From contig NZ_HF954536.1 of assembly GCF_000455225.1 (NCBI RefSeq), positions 91,326 through 136,211 on the forward strand: 44,886 nucleotides of DNA, read 5' to 3'. The number at the start of each line of letters is the position of its first letter. Position 1 is the stretch's first letter. The notes below the pieces were generated by a model that did not search any database, was not told the origin of the DNA, and was given only the letters and a program-made list of their open reading frames with translations. Below are positions 15,523-23,865 of this stretch, one piece after another. The stretch comes from Megasphaera massiliensis (GTDB lineage Bacteria > Bacillota > Negativicutes > Veillonellales > Megasphaeraceae). A program made the translations under genes and the position numbers.

Positions 15523-16335
15523 TTATTTCAAGACTGCATCGGCACTGGTCGGGAGATCCGGCATGTCCGTATTGAACCATTTTTTATAGATCTGCTGGAA
15601 TTCGCCGCTCTTCTTCAATTTTTCCATAGCTTCATTTACTTGCTGCAAGAGTTCCTTATTGTCCTTATTGAGGGCAAAGGCCAGATATTCCGGCTTCGTA
15701 TTGCTGATATCGATGACATCGAATTTATCCTTACCATCTTGGGTCAGGAAGTAATCGGCAACAGGCTTATCGATGATAGCTGCCGGCGAGCCGCCAACCT
15801 GGAGTTCCATGATGGCTTCCGAGTTATTATCGAACTGCTTGACATTGTAGCCCTGTTCTTCAGCATATTTAGCCCCTGTCGTCCCGATCTGGACAGCAAT
15901 CTGTTTGCCCTGGAGATCCGCTGCCGAATGGATACCGCTGTTCTTCGGCGTTAAGATGACCAGTTTCGATTCATAGAAGGGCGCGGCAAAAGCGACTTTC
16001 TGAGCCCGTTCCGGCGTAACCGTCATCCCTGTCGCAGCAATATCCATATCGCCCTGCTGGATGATGGGGATGATGCCGGAAAAGGCAATATTATTAAATT
16101 CGACATCGCGATTCATTTCTTTGGCGACGGCACGGATCAAATCCATTTCAAAGCCTTTGTATTCGGCCGACTGATCGCTGTCTTTAAATTCAAAAGGAAC
16201 GAAGGTCGCATTGGTAGCGACTCGAAGCGGCTTATTGGCATCGCCTGCTTCTTTTTGACTGCTGCCGCAGCCGGCTAAGAGTGACGCCGCCAAAACACCT
16301 GTAAGCAATGCAGTACCCATTTTTTTCATATCCAT
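15523..16335 (-). CDS. Amino-acid ABC transporter substrate-binding lipoprotein (family 3)
   Basis: A 270-residue extracytoplasmic solute-binding protein. The signal peptide ends in the lipobox LLAGC (Cys near residue 22), so it is a lipoprotein. FEFKDSDQSAEYKGFEMDLI and MTVTPERAQKVAFAAPFY are signatures of the polar amino-acid binding family, as are AADLQGKQIAVQIGTTG and LAFALNKDN. Ligands of this family are typically glutamine, arginine, cystine or similar amino acids; the exact one is not clear. GGAGGAATT precedes the ATG. No permease or ATPase gene adjoins it, so its membrane partners must be elsewhere. Confidence 0.93.
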   Translation of the reverse strand: MDMKKMGTALLTGVLAASLLAGCGSSQKEAGDANKPLRVATNATFVPFEFKDSDQSAEYKGFEMDLIRAVAKEMNRDVEFNNIAFSGIIPIIQQGDMDIAATGMTVTPERAQKVAFAAPFYESKLVILTPKNSGIHSAADLQGKQIAVQIGTTGAKYAEEQGYNVKQFDNNSEAIMELQVGGSPAAIIDKPVADYFLTQDGKDKFDVIDISNTKPEYLAFALNKDNKELLQQVNEAMEKLKKSGEFQQIYKKWFNTDMPDLPTSADAVLK

Positions 16336-16430
16336 GCCAATTCCTCCATTAAAATGAATAAAAATTAAATTTGTTTTTATTATTATACCATTTTATACAA
16401 AAAGTAAAGAGGCTTTTAGGCTAAAATATC

Positions 16431-16463
16431 AAAAAAGCGCTGCTCCCGAAGGAGCAACGCTTT
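16431..16463 (-). terminator. Terminator of the fru-pts operon
   Basis: Minus-strand AAAGCGTTGCTCC-TTCG-GGAGCAGCGCTTT followed by T residues, directly after ptsI. Confidence 0.92.
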
Positions 16464-16469
16464 GATAGA

Positions 16470-18101
16470 TTATTTACTGAGATCCAAAGAGCGAACTTTT
16501 TCACGCAGCGGCAATACAGACGGAGGGCTGACCGACAGTTCGTCTACCCCCATGCGCAGGAAGGTTTCCGTCAAGGTCAAATCAGCACCGAGTTCACCGC
16601 AGATACCTACCCAAATGCCGGCTTTATGGCCATTTTCAATGGTCATCTGAATCAGTTTCAGGACAGCCGGATGATGGGGATCGAAGAAGGTATCGAGTTT
16701 CGTCTGCTGACGGTCGATAGCCAAGGTGTACTGGGTCAAATCGTTAGAACCGATGCTGAAGAAGTCAACTTCTTTAGCCAGTTCTTCACTCATGACGGCA
16801 GCCGCCGGCGTTTCGACCATAATGCCGACTTCCATATCCTTATCGTAGGCAATGCCTTTGGCATCCAATTCCCGGCGGACTTCGTCCAAGATTTTTTTGC
16901 TCTGCTGTACTTCCCAGACGGAAATAATCATGGGGAACATGATGGCAATCTTACCGAATGCCGAAGCACGCAGCAAGGCGCGGAGCTGTGTCTTGAACAA
17001 ATCGACGCGGCTCAGGCAGATGCGGATAGCACGCATGCCCATAGCCGGATTTTCTTCCGGATCAAGGTCGAAATAGTCAACCTTTTTATCGGCACCGATA
17101 TCAAGCGTACGGATGACGACGGTCTTGCCTTCAAGGGCTTCTGCAGCCTGCTTATAGGCTTCGAACTGCTGATCTTCCGTCGGATAGTTGCTGCTTTCCA
17201 AATAGAGGAATTCGCTGCGGAAAAGACCGATGCCTTCAGCATCATTGGCCAGAACCTGAGGCAGGTTGCCCGGATTTCCGATATTGGCAAAGAGATTGAT
17301 CTTCTTGCCGTCTTTGGTAACCGTCGGGACACCGCGCACCTGTTCTAAGGCTGTAAGGCGCAGTTCTTCTTCTTTCTGCTTTTTCTTCATCAGGGCCAGC
17401 GTTTCTTCATCAGGATTGATGTAAACGTCCCCTGTCGTACCGTCGATGACGGCCATCATACCGTCAACGTCGTTGTGAAGCTGCGTTCCCGTGCTGACGA
17501 CAGCGGCAATGCCCAAGGTACGGGCTAAGATAGCCGTATGCGAGTTGGTGCTGCCTGCTGACGTAACAAAGCCAAGGATCTTGTCAGTATCGAGCTGTAA
17601 CGTTTCGCTCGGTGCCAAGTCGTCAGCAGCAATGATAACCTGATCATAGTTACTGAAATCAATCCCCGGGCCGCCGCTGAGCTGCTGCTCTACGCGGCGG
17701 GAAATATCGAGAACGTCGGCTGCACGGGCCTGCATATAGGCGTCTTCCATGGAGCGGAACATCTCCGCAAGTTCTTGAGCCGTCTGATCAACGGCTGCTT
17801 CAGCATTCATTTTTTCCTCGCGGATTCTTGTTTCAATACCTTCAACATAGTCATCGTCATCGAGCATCATCTGATGAACTTCAAAGACAGCCGCTTGTTC
17901 TTCACCGACTTTGTCTACAGCTTTAACATATAAGTCTTTCAGCTGGCTCATCGCTTCTTCACGCGCTTTTTGGAAACGCGCCAATTCTACTTCGACACTT
18001 TCAATGGGCCGAACGGCTGTAGAAATAGTGTTGCGATGAAACAGTGCCAGCGGTCCGATACTGATACCGGAAAAGACACTCTTACCTTTTAACGTCAGCA
18101 T
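16470..18101 (-). CDS. ptsI: PTS enzyme I (phosphoenolpyruvate-protein phosphotransferase)
   Basis: Takes phosphate from phosphoenolpyruvate and passes it to HPr, the first step of all PTS sugar uptake. At 543 residues it is slightly shorter than the usual 570-575. The N-terminal part binds HPr; the swivelling phosphohistidine domain has the active His in GSTNSHTAILAR (about residue 188); the C-terminal barrel has LFRSEFLYLE, ENPAMGMRAIR, MFPMI and the PEP-binding FSIGSNDLTQYTLAIDR. GICGELG holds the Cys of the active site. It is the last gene of the operon, 21 bases after ptsH, with a terminator immediately after the stop. Confidence 0.98.
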   Translation of the reverse strand: MLTLKGKSVFSGISIGPLALFHRNTISTAVRPIESVEVELARFQKAREEAMSQLKDLYVKAVDKVGEEQAAVFEVHQMMLDDDDYVEGIETRIREEKMNAEAAVDQTAQELAEMFRSMEDAYMQARAADVLDISRRVEQQLSGGPGIDFSNYDQVIIAADDLAPSETLQLDTDKILGFVTSAGSTNSHTAILARTLGIAAVVSTGTQLHNDVDGMMAVIDGTTGDVYINPDEETLALMKKKQKEEELRLTALEQVRGVPTVTKDGKKINLFANIGNPGNLPQVLANDAEGIGLFRSEFLYLESSNYPTEDQQFEAYKQAAEALEGKTVVIRTLDIGADKKVDYFDLDPEENPAMGMRAIRICLSRVDLFKTQLRALLRASAFGKIAIMFPMIISVWEVQQSKKILDEVRRELDAKGIAYDKDMEVGIMVETPAAAVMSEELAKEVDFFSIGSNDLTQYTLAIDRQQTKLDTFFDPHHPAVLKLIQMTIENGHKAGIWVGICGELGADLTLTETFLRMGVDELSVSPPSVLPLREKVRSLDLSK

Positions 18102-18122
18102 CTGCTTTCCCCCTCAAAAATC

Positions 18123-18380
18123 TTAGAAGTTTTCCTTCAAGAAGGCTTCTACAGCACTTGCTGCCTGTTCTTCGTCAGCGCCTTCTACCTGTACTTTAAT
18201 GGATTCACCCTGCTTTACCCCTAAAGCCATGACGGTGAAGATTTTTTTCAAATCACCTTTACGAGCGCCTTTGAAGACACTGATGTTGGATTCAAATTTT
18301 TTAGCTTCTTTAACCAAGAGGCCAGCCGGACGAGCATGGATACCCTGGGGATCGGTTACAACAAATTCAAATTCTTTCAT
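18123..18380 (-). CDS. ptsH: Phosphocarrier protein HPr, with Lys at position 46
   Basis: An 85-residue carrier moving phosphate from enzyme I to sugar-specific IIA proteins. The active-site motif GIHARPAG contains His15 and Arg17 at the standard positions. The helix-2 region reads DLKKIFTVMALG where other HPr proteins read xLKSIMGVMSLG, so the regulatory Ser46, target of HPr kinase in Firmicutes, is replaced by Lys46. This HPr should not be switched by HPr kinase in the usual way, which would remove the HPr(Ser-P)/CcpA route of carbon control unless another HPr-like protein exists. It sits between fruA and ptsI in one operon. GGAGGAAT precedes the ATG. Confidence 0.97.
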   Translation of the reverse strand: MKEFEFVVTDPQGIHARPAGLLVKEAKKFESNISVFKGARKGDLKKIFTVMALGVKQGESIKVQVEGADEEQAASAVEAFLKENF

Positions 18381-18468
18381 GAAAATTCCTCCTTCAGGAA
18401 ATAAGTGTTTGGAATAGTTGAGATAAAACTCTATTATATAGTGTACTTGATTTATGGAAATTACGCAA

Positions 18469-20412
18469 TTACTCTTGAGGACGTTTTTTGCGGAAAATAC
18501 CGAGTAAGATGGCTGCTACGATGACACCGGCGATTAAAGAGACGATATACATGGGCCAATTGGTGATGACACCGAATACGAAGATACCGCCGTGAGGTGC
18601 CGGAAGGGCGCAGCCAAAGAGCATCGACAGCGAGCCGGCGACAGCAGAACCGATGGCGCAGGCCGGAATGACGCGAAGCGGGTCAGAGGCTGCAAAAGGA
18701 ATGGCACCTTCCGTAATGAAGGACAGGCCCATGATGAAGTTGGTAATCGTCGACTGCCGTTCTTTCGGCGTAAACTTATTTCTAAAGATCAGCATAGCCA
18801 AGGCGATTGCCAGGGGCGGAACCATGCCGCCGGCCATGACCGAAGCCATGATGCCCGAGCTGACAGCCTGACCGGTAGCACTCATGAGCGAGGCCGTCCC
18901 AAAGACGTAAGCTGCTTTGTTGATAGGACCGCCAAAGTCAATAGACATCATGCCGCCCAGGACGAAGCCGAGGACGATACGGCTCGACGTCGTCATGCTG
19001 TTGAGGCTGTCGAACAACCAGGTATTAAAGATAGCCGTCGGCGGATTGATGACGAAAGTCATGATGAGGCCGATGAGAACCAGGCCTAACACCGGATAAA
19101 AGAGGATGGGCTTCGTGCCTTCCAAAGATTCCGGCAGGACCGACAATACTTTTTTCAATAAAAGAACCAAGTAACCGGCAATGAAGCCCGCAAAGAGGGC
19201 TCCAAAGAAACCGGATCCGCCCGTTGTCGCCAGGAAACCGCCGACGATGCCGGGCATGAGAGCCGGCCGTTCACCGATACTCATGGCAATGTATCCGGCT
19301 AGGATAGGCATCATCATACTGAAGGACAGGCCGCCGATATTTTTCAATAAGGCGGCGACAGGCGTCCCACTGCCGAAGTTTGCTGCACCGGCATTATCCA
19401 TATCGAAGAGGAAGGCCAAGGCGATGAGAATACCGCCGCCAATAACGAAGGGCAGCATATGAGATACGCCGTTCATCAAATGCTTATAAATCTGACGGCC
19501 GACGCTTTCTTTTTCGGAGCTTTCAAGAGCCACCGATTCAGAAGACGATTCCGCCCCCTGATAAACGGGAGCTTTGCCGTCGAGGACTGTCTGAATCAAT
19601 TCTTCCGGGATCTTAATGCCGTTGGCAACTTTGGTGAAGATGACCTTTTTGCCGGCAAAGCGCTGGACCGGTACGTCTTTATCGACGGCGACGATGACGC
19701 CGACAGCCCGCTTGATATCGGCTTCGGTCAGGTGATTTTTAACCCCGCCGGAACCATTGGTTTCGACTTTGATGTCGACGCCCATGGCAGCGGCCTTGTT
19801 TTCCAACGCTTCGGCAGCCATATAAGTATGGGCAATCCCCGTCGGGCAAGCCGTAACGCCGACGATGAAGGGTCGTTCGGATGGAGCCGCTTCTACGGCC
19901 GGTGCTTCTTCCGCAGCGGCTTCAGCGGCCGCTTCTGCGGCTTCGGCTTCAATCTGTTCGGCTTCGGCCTTATCGATCGTCGCCAGGTATTCTTCCGGCG
20001 TCTTAGCCTGCATCAAGGCATTGCGAAAATCATCATCCATCAGCATACGGCTCAAACGGCTCAATACTTCCAAATGGACGTCTGCACCGCCGGCCGGGGC
20101 TGCAATCATGAAAAACAGATGAGCCGGTTCGTCGTCGAGGCTTTCGTAATCGACGCCGTCACGAACGATCATCGAGGCCAGCCCCGGTTCGTTTACGGCT
20201 TCCGTCTTGGCATGAGGAATGGCAATGCCTTCGCCGATACCCGTGCTGCCTTCGGCTTCACGAGCCAGAACACGTTCTTTGTACAGCTCTTTGTCATTCA
20301 AATTACCGCCGGCATCCATGAGGTCGACGAGGTGGCCAATGGCCGCTGTCTTATCGGCAACAGCGGCATTAAGGTCAATGCTCTGCTTCTTGAGTAAATC
20401 TACAATACGCAT
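18469..20412 (-). CDS. fruA: PTS fructose transporter, fused IIABC
   Basis: Imports fructose and phosphorylates it to fructose 1-phosphate. Domains of the 647-residue protein in order: IIA (1-148) with the phosphoacceptor His67 in GIAIPHAKT; an Ala/Glu-rich linker (about 150-178); IIB (181-280) with Cys189 in VTACPTGIAHTYM; a second linker; and IIC (about 305-640) with about nine or ten membrane helices, including GGILIALAFLFD and the FGGPINKAAYVFG loop. The IIA-IIB-IIC order is that of Firmicute FruA. AAGGAGTGATG precedes the ATG. It follows fruK by 69 bases and matches fruK in function, since its product is the fruK substrate. Confidence 0.97.
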   Translation of the reverse strand: MRIVDLLKKQSIDLNAAVADKTAAIGHLVDLMDAGGNLNDKELYKERVLAREAEGSTGIGEGIAIPHAKTEAVNEPGLASMIVRDGVDYESLDDEPAHLFFMIAAPAGGADVHLEVLSRLSRMLMDDDFRNALMQAKTPEEYLATIDKAEAEQIEAEAAEAAAEAAAEEAPAVEAAPSERPFIVGVTACPTGIAHTYMAAEALENKAAAMGVDIKVETNGSGGVKNHLTEADIKRAVGVIVAVDKDVPVQRFAGKKVIFTKVANGIKIPEELIQTVLDGKAPVYQGAESSSESVALESSEKESVGRQIYKHLMNGVSHMLPFVIGGGILIALAFLFDMDNAGAANFGSGTPVAALLKNIGGLSFSMMMPILAGYIAMSIGERPALMPGIVGGFLATTGGSGFFGALFAGFIAGYLVLLLKKVLSVLPESLEGTKPILFYPVLGLVLIGLIMTFVINPPTAIFNTWLFDSLNSMTTSSRIVLGFVLGGMMSIDFGGPINKAAYVFGTASLMSATGQAVSSGIMASVMAGGMVPPLAIALAMLIFRNKFTPKERQSTITNFIMGLSFITEGAIPFAASDPLRVIPACAIGSAVAGSLSMLFGCALPAPHGGIFVFGVITNWPMYIVSLIAGVIVAAILLGIFRKKRPQE

Positions 20413-20481
20413 CTACATCACTCCTTCTCGCTTTAATTCTCTATACCATTCAATTCTCTAATACAAAAAGTACAAATTCAC

Positions 20482-21387
20482 TTATAACTGGGAATAAATG
20501 TCCCGAATCTGGGATTCCGTTGCCAGCCATTCATTAAAGGCCGAAGCACTGCCGGCGCTGATACCCATCTTCAAAGCTTCATTGAGGTCTCCCTTAGCCG
20601 ATTCAAAACCGGCCAGGAATCCGGCGACCATACTGTCTCCGGCACCGACAGAGTTGACCAGTGTGCCCTTCGGGGACGGACGGCGGTATACTTTTCCGTC
20701 TTCGCCGAGAAGAAGCGCACCGTCTCCCCCGAGAGAAACGAGGACGTTGCGGGCCCCCATAGCCTGCAGCTGTTTAGCGCAGACGATGATTTCATCATCC
20801 GTCTTGAGATCGACGCTGAACAGTTCGCCTAATTCAAAATTATTGGGCTTAATGAGGAATGGTTTATATTTAATGACATTTTTCAATAAGTCGCCTGTAG
20901 CATCGACGACGACGCGAATATCCCGGCCTTGAAGGCGCTTCAAGATCTGTTCATAGATATCGTCCGGAATATCACTGGGAATACTGCCGGCCAAGACCAA
21001 TGTATCACCATCCGCAATGGCATCGATTTGCGCCAAAAGGGCATTGAGCTTATCTTCAGGAATATTCGGACCCATGCCGTTAACAGCCGTTTCGTCATCG
21101 GCACTGACCTTGAGGTTAATGCGCGAGCATCCTTCATCGAGGAGGATAAAATCCGTATCCCCGCCGTTTTCTTTAGCCAGGCGTTCGATTTCCTTACCCG
21201 TAAAGCCGGCCACAAAGCCCAGCATCTTAGACGGGATGTGAAGGTTGCCGAGAACGAGGGATACATTGATGCCCTTGCCACCGGGATAAATCATTTCCTG
21301 CTCTGCCCGATTGATATCACCGGCTGTAAACTTCTTCATATGGACAACATAATCTAAGGATGGGTTGAACGTAACTGTATAAATCAC
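20482..21387 (-). CDS. fruK: 1-phosphofructokinase
   Basis: Phosphorylates fructose 1-phosphate to fructose 1,6-bisphosphate, feeding glycolysis. The 301-residue protein is a PfkB-family sugar kinase: TFNPSLDYVV at the start, GGKGINVS near residue 37, and NSVGAGDSMVAGFLAG near residue 245 with the catalytic Asp. The GTG start overlaps the TGA stop of fruR by four bases (GTGA), so translation is coupled. It is upstream of fruA in the same operon. Tagatose-6-phosphate or ribokinase relatives are less likely given the operon. Confidence 0.96.
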   Translation of the reverse strand: MIYTVTFNPSLDYVVHMKKFTAGDINRAEQEMIYPGGKGINVSLVLGNLHIPSKMLGFVAGFTGKEIERLAKENGGDTDFILLDEGCSRINLKVSADDETAVNGMGPNIPEDKLNALLAQIDAIADGDTLVLAGSIPSDIPDDIYEQILKRLQGRDIRVVVDATGDLLKNVIKYKPFLIKPNNFELGELFSVDLKTDDEIIVCAKQLQAMGARNVLVSLGGDGALLLGEDGKVYRRPSPKGTLVNSVGAGDSMVAGFLAGFESAKGDLNEALKMGISAGSASAFNEWLATESQIRDIYSQL

Positions 21388-22145
21388 AGGATATGCACCT
21401 CCGTAATTTGCTGATACGGTTTGTAATCGAGGCTGTCATCGTCCCGCGCCGTAATCAGCGTAACCATTGACAATTCTGCAAATGTAATATGTGAAGATAA
21501 GCCGAACTTACTGGAATCGGCCAAGACAAAGCGGTCCAAGCACTGCCCCAAAGCGGCTCTTTTACAAACGGCCTCTTCATCATCGGGCGTCGTGCAGCCG
21601 GAATGGACTGCAATGCCGTTGGCACCAAAAAATCCTTTGGTAAAATGGTATCGGCCAATCATGTCTCTCATTTCACTGCCGACGATGGCTTCCGTATCGC
21701 CCTTCACTCGTCCGGGAACGATATAGACCCTGCCGCCGATGCGGCCTAATTTCTGTGCCAAGGGGATACTGTTCGTAACAAATGTCGCTTCTGAACCGGC
21801 CAGGAACTCGACGAGCTGTTCCGTCGTCGAACCGGCATCGAGATATACAAAGTCCTCTTTATGAATCAGTCGGGCTGCATACTGAGCAATACGCCGCTTT
21901 TCACTCATATGAATAGAATATTTATCCTGCAAATTCTCCATATCCGCTTCATATAAAGAATCGTCTCGAAGTGTCGTCGCTCCGCCATGAACACGGCGCA
22001 GGCGGCCTTCCCGATCAAGGGTCAGTAAATCCCTTCGGACTGTCGATTCCGAGATGTTCAAAAAACTAACTAAATCCTGAACAGATACGGCTCCGCTCGT
22101 ATTGACGAGTCGCATTATTTTTTCATGTCTTTCTTCAGTCAGCAT
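21384..22145 (-). CDS. fruR: DeoR-family transcriptional repressor of the fructose operon
   Basis: A 253-residue regulator. The N-terminal helix-turn-helix (TEERHEKIMRLVNTSGAVSV, then LNISESTVRRDLLTLDREGRLRRVHGG) is the DeoR signature. The C-terminal DeoRC domain binds a sugar phosphate; YLDAGSTTEQL and LADSSKFG are its usual motifs, so fructose 1-phosphate is the likely effector. The start is set to the ATG at 22145, where GGAAAAGGAAG lies upstream; the frame continues open to 22208. It is the first gene of fruR-fruK-fruA-ptsH-ptsI, so it should also repress itself and the general PTS genes. Confidence 0.94.
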   Translation of the reverse strand: MLTEERHEKIMRLVNTSGAVSVQDLVSFLNISESTVRRDLLTLDREGRLRRVHGGATTLRDDSLYEADMENLQDKYSIHMSEKRRIAQYAARLIHKEDFVYLDAGSTTEQLVEFLAGSEATFVTNSIPLAQKLGRIGGRVYIVPGRVKGDTEAIVGSEMRDMIGRYHFTKGFFGANGIAVHSGCTTPDDEEAVCKRAALGQCLDRFVLADSSKFGLSSHITFAELSMVTLITARDDDSLDYKPYQQITEVHIL

Positions 22146-22205
22146 CGCATCACTTCCTTTTCCAGCCTCCTCTCGCCATATTATATCGTTATTTTCATTC
22201 ATTTT

Positions 22206-22243
22206 CAATCAAATACAACCATTATAATCAAAAAGCAATCAAA
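22206..22243 (-). promoter_or_regulatory. Probable FruR operator repeats and operon promoter
   Basis: On the minus strand TTTGATTG occurs twice exactly (22206-22213 and 22236-22243), with a close third copy TTTGATTA (22225-22232) that runs into a -10 TATAAT (22221-22226). Repeats of this sort are typical DeoR-family operators. No good -35 is present. Confidence 0.6.
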
Positions 22244-22295
22244 TTCGTTCATTTATGTGCTCAGCTCATTCAAGTGATTTTATTCACATAGAAAT

Positions 22296-22337
22296 AAAAA
22301 AAAGAAGGAAACTGTCATATAAGGGACAATTTCCTTC
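22296..22337 (-). terminator. Terminator after the OFA transporter gene
   Basis: Minus-strand GAAGGAAATTGTC pairs with GACAGTTTCCTTC (one G-T pair), then eight T. Confidence 0.88.
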
Positions 22338-22399
22338 CATGAACTTCCATAACCCGATGATGAATCGGTCGGGTCAATCATTTCTGTTTAAGAAAGCAC

Positions 22400-23647
22400 T
22401 TACATACCGGTACTCCGGGACGGCTGGGCCGTCGTTTCAATTCCGTGACGGGTCTGGTATTTCAAGAATGCCATCAGTACCAAAGCCACTACGAAGGCTC
22501 CGACGAAGAAGTACAGCGTCGTAGCGTAGCTGTTCGTCGTTTCTTTGATGATCGATACCAAGACCGGACCGGCAACGCCGGCAGCCCCCCAAGCCGTCAG
22601 GATACGGCCGTGAATGGCGCTGAGATACTTGGTCCCAAAAAGGTCGCTGAGGTAAGCCGGCATGCAGGAAAAACCGCCGCCATAGCAAGTAATGATGAGC
22701 AGGAGGAGGATTTGGAAGCTGAAAGCGCTGGTTACATTGGCAAGCTGCCAGAAGGCCAGGATTTCAATGGCGAAGAATAAAACATATGTCGACGAACGGC
22801 CGATATAGTCGGAAACGGTAGCCCAAGCAATGCGGCCGGCACCGTTCAAGAGACCGATGAGGCCGACCATAGAAGCCGCTGCCATGGGAGACATGCCGAC
22901 GACATCCTGGGCCATGGGAGAAGCGACGGCCAAGAGGGCGATGCCGCAGGTAATGTTCGTAAAGAAGAGCCACCAAATGGCGTAGAACTGCCACGTTTTC
23001 ATGGAGTCGCGAACGGTAAACTGAGGCTGTGCATCAGCATATTCAACGTTTGATTTCTTTTCAGCAGCCGCTGCCGAATCTTCTTCGGGAGACGCTAAAT
23101 ATAAGGAAGAGGCCGTCATAATGACCATATATACAATACCGAGGATGATGAAATTAGCCACCAGACCAAAAGACTGAACCAGAATTTGCATGGCAGGACC
23201 TGCAATCAAGCTGGCAAAACCGAAGCCCATGATAGCCAAACCCGTTGCAAAGCCTCGGTTTTCAGGGAACCACTTAACCAACGTCGATACCGGCGTAATG
23301 TATCCCGTCCCCAGGCCGATGCCGCCGATGACGCCGTAGAACAAGTAGAGCATGGGCAGGCTGTGCAGATAGAGGGCAGCTGCCGTACCGAACATAGCCA
23401 AGACGAAGAAGGTCATCGACAAGAGCCCTGATTTGCGAGGTCCGATTTTTTGAACAAAACTGCCCAAGAAACCGGCCGATAATCCGAGGAATAAAATAGC
23501 TAAAGAAAAAGTCCACGTCGTTTCCTGCAGGCTAAAGCCCATAGCTTCCATGATCGGCTTGGTCAAAACGCTCCAAGCGTAGACACTGCCGATACAAATA
23601 TGAAGGCCGATAGCCGACAAAGCGATGAGCCAACGATTTCTTTTCAT
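22400..23647 (-). CDS. OFA-family MFS transporter (oxalate/formate antiporter-like)
   Basis: A 415-residue major-facilitator transporter with 12 predicted helices. The first helix IGLHICIGSVYAWSVLTKPI and the loop GFLGSFVQKIGPRKSG are typical of the oxalate:formate antiporter group, as is YLSDLFGTKYLSAIHGR in the second half. OFA members carry small carboxylates, and most are uncharacterised. Here the gene is controlled by a ZTP riboswitch, which reports shortage of 10-formyl-tetrahydrofolate, so the substrate is likely to feed one-carbon or purine metabolism, with formate the simplest candidate. GGAAGGAGA lies before the ATG. It has its own promoter and terminator and is monocistronic. Confidence 0.92.
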   Translation of the reverse strand: MKRNRWLIALSAIGLHICIGSVYAWSVLTKPIMEAMGFSLQETTWTFSLAILFLGLSAGFLGSFVQKIGPRKSGLLSMTFFVLAMFGTAAALYLHSLPMLYLFYGVIGGIGLGTGYITPVSTLVKWFPENRGFATGLAIMGFGFASLIAGPAMQILVQSFGLVANFIILGIVYMVIMTASSLYLASPEEDSAAAAEKKSNVEYADAQPQFTVRDSMKTWQFYAIWWLFFTNITCGIALLAVASPMAQDVVGMSPMAAASMVGLIGLLNGAGRIAWATVSDYIGRSSTYVLFFAIEILAFWQLANVTSAFSFQILLLLIITCYGGGFSCMPAYLSDLFGTKYLSAIHGRILTAWGAAGVAGPVLVSIIKETTNSYATTLYFFVGAFVVALVLMAFLKYQTRHGIETTAQPSRSTGM

Positions 23648-23687
23648 GATCCATTATCTCCTTCCAGGTAGGGAGCCAAGAGGTCTG

Positions 23688-23753
23688 AAAAAAAATATAC
23701 CGACCCCCGGGCCCAAGAATATGTTAGTAGCATACACTTGCCCAGACGGTCGG
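23688..23753 (-). terminator. Riboswitch-controlled terminator
   Basis: The minus-strand CCGACC-TCTGGG-CAAG arm pairs with CTTG-CCC-GGG-GGTCGG, with small bulges and an inner TATG/CATA pair, then eight T near 23688-23695. The 5' arm is the 3' conserved strand of the ZTP aptamer (23739-23753), so aptamer folding and termination exclude each other. Confidence 0.85.
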
Positions 23754-23815
23754 CATGAAATGGCTTCGTACAGTTCACGTGGTTGCTCCACTTGAATCCG
23801 TCAGTCCTGTACGAA
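23739..23815 (-). promoter_or_regulatory. ZTP (pfl) riboswitch aptamer
   Basis: On the minus strand: P1 TTCGTACAG (23807-23815) pairs perfectly with CTGTACGAA (23765-23773); GGACTGACGGA follows; the hairpin GTGG-AGCAA-CCAC (23779-23791) comes next; and after P1 comes AAGCC, then the conserved GCCGACCGTCTGGGCA. ACGG (23798-23801) can pair with CCGT (23746-23749) to make the pseudoknot. These are the conserved parts of the pfl/ZTP aptamer, which binds the purine intermediates ZMP and ZTP. Ligand binding should open the downstream terminator and turn on the OFA transporter. Confidence 0.9.
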
Positions 23816-23827
23816 TCTGCTGATGTT

Positions 23828-23856
23828 ATTATACGAATATTGATTTATTTTGTCAA
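23828..23856 (-). promoter_or_regulatory. Consensus promoter for the riboswitch-OFA transcript
   Basis: Perfect TTGACA, 17-base spacer, perfect TATAAT on the minus strand. Transcription would start near 23821, a few bases before the aptamer. Confidence 0.92.
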
Positions 23857-23865
23857 TATCAAATT

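Noticed and set aside
16336..16430. A further small gene between the binding protein and ptsI terminator
   Set aside because: The stretch is AT-rich and holds no frame with a ribosome site; it fits a promoter region for the binding-protein gene.
19459..20397. Long open frame (312 codons) on the plus strand opposite fruA
   Set aside because: It lies wholly antisense to the well-conserved fruA, has no ribosome site, and its composition is that of a reverse-strand shadow.
23772..23787. CACGTG with partial flanks, as a second parS
   Set aside because: Only the central CACGTG matches; the flanks do not fit TGTTTC/GAAACA, and the sequence is explained by the ZTP riboswitch hairpin.
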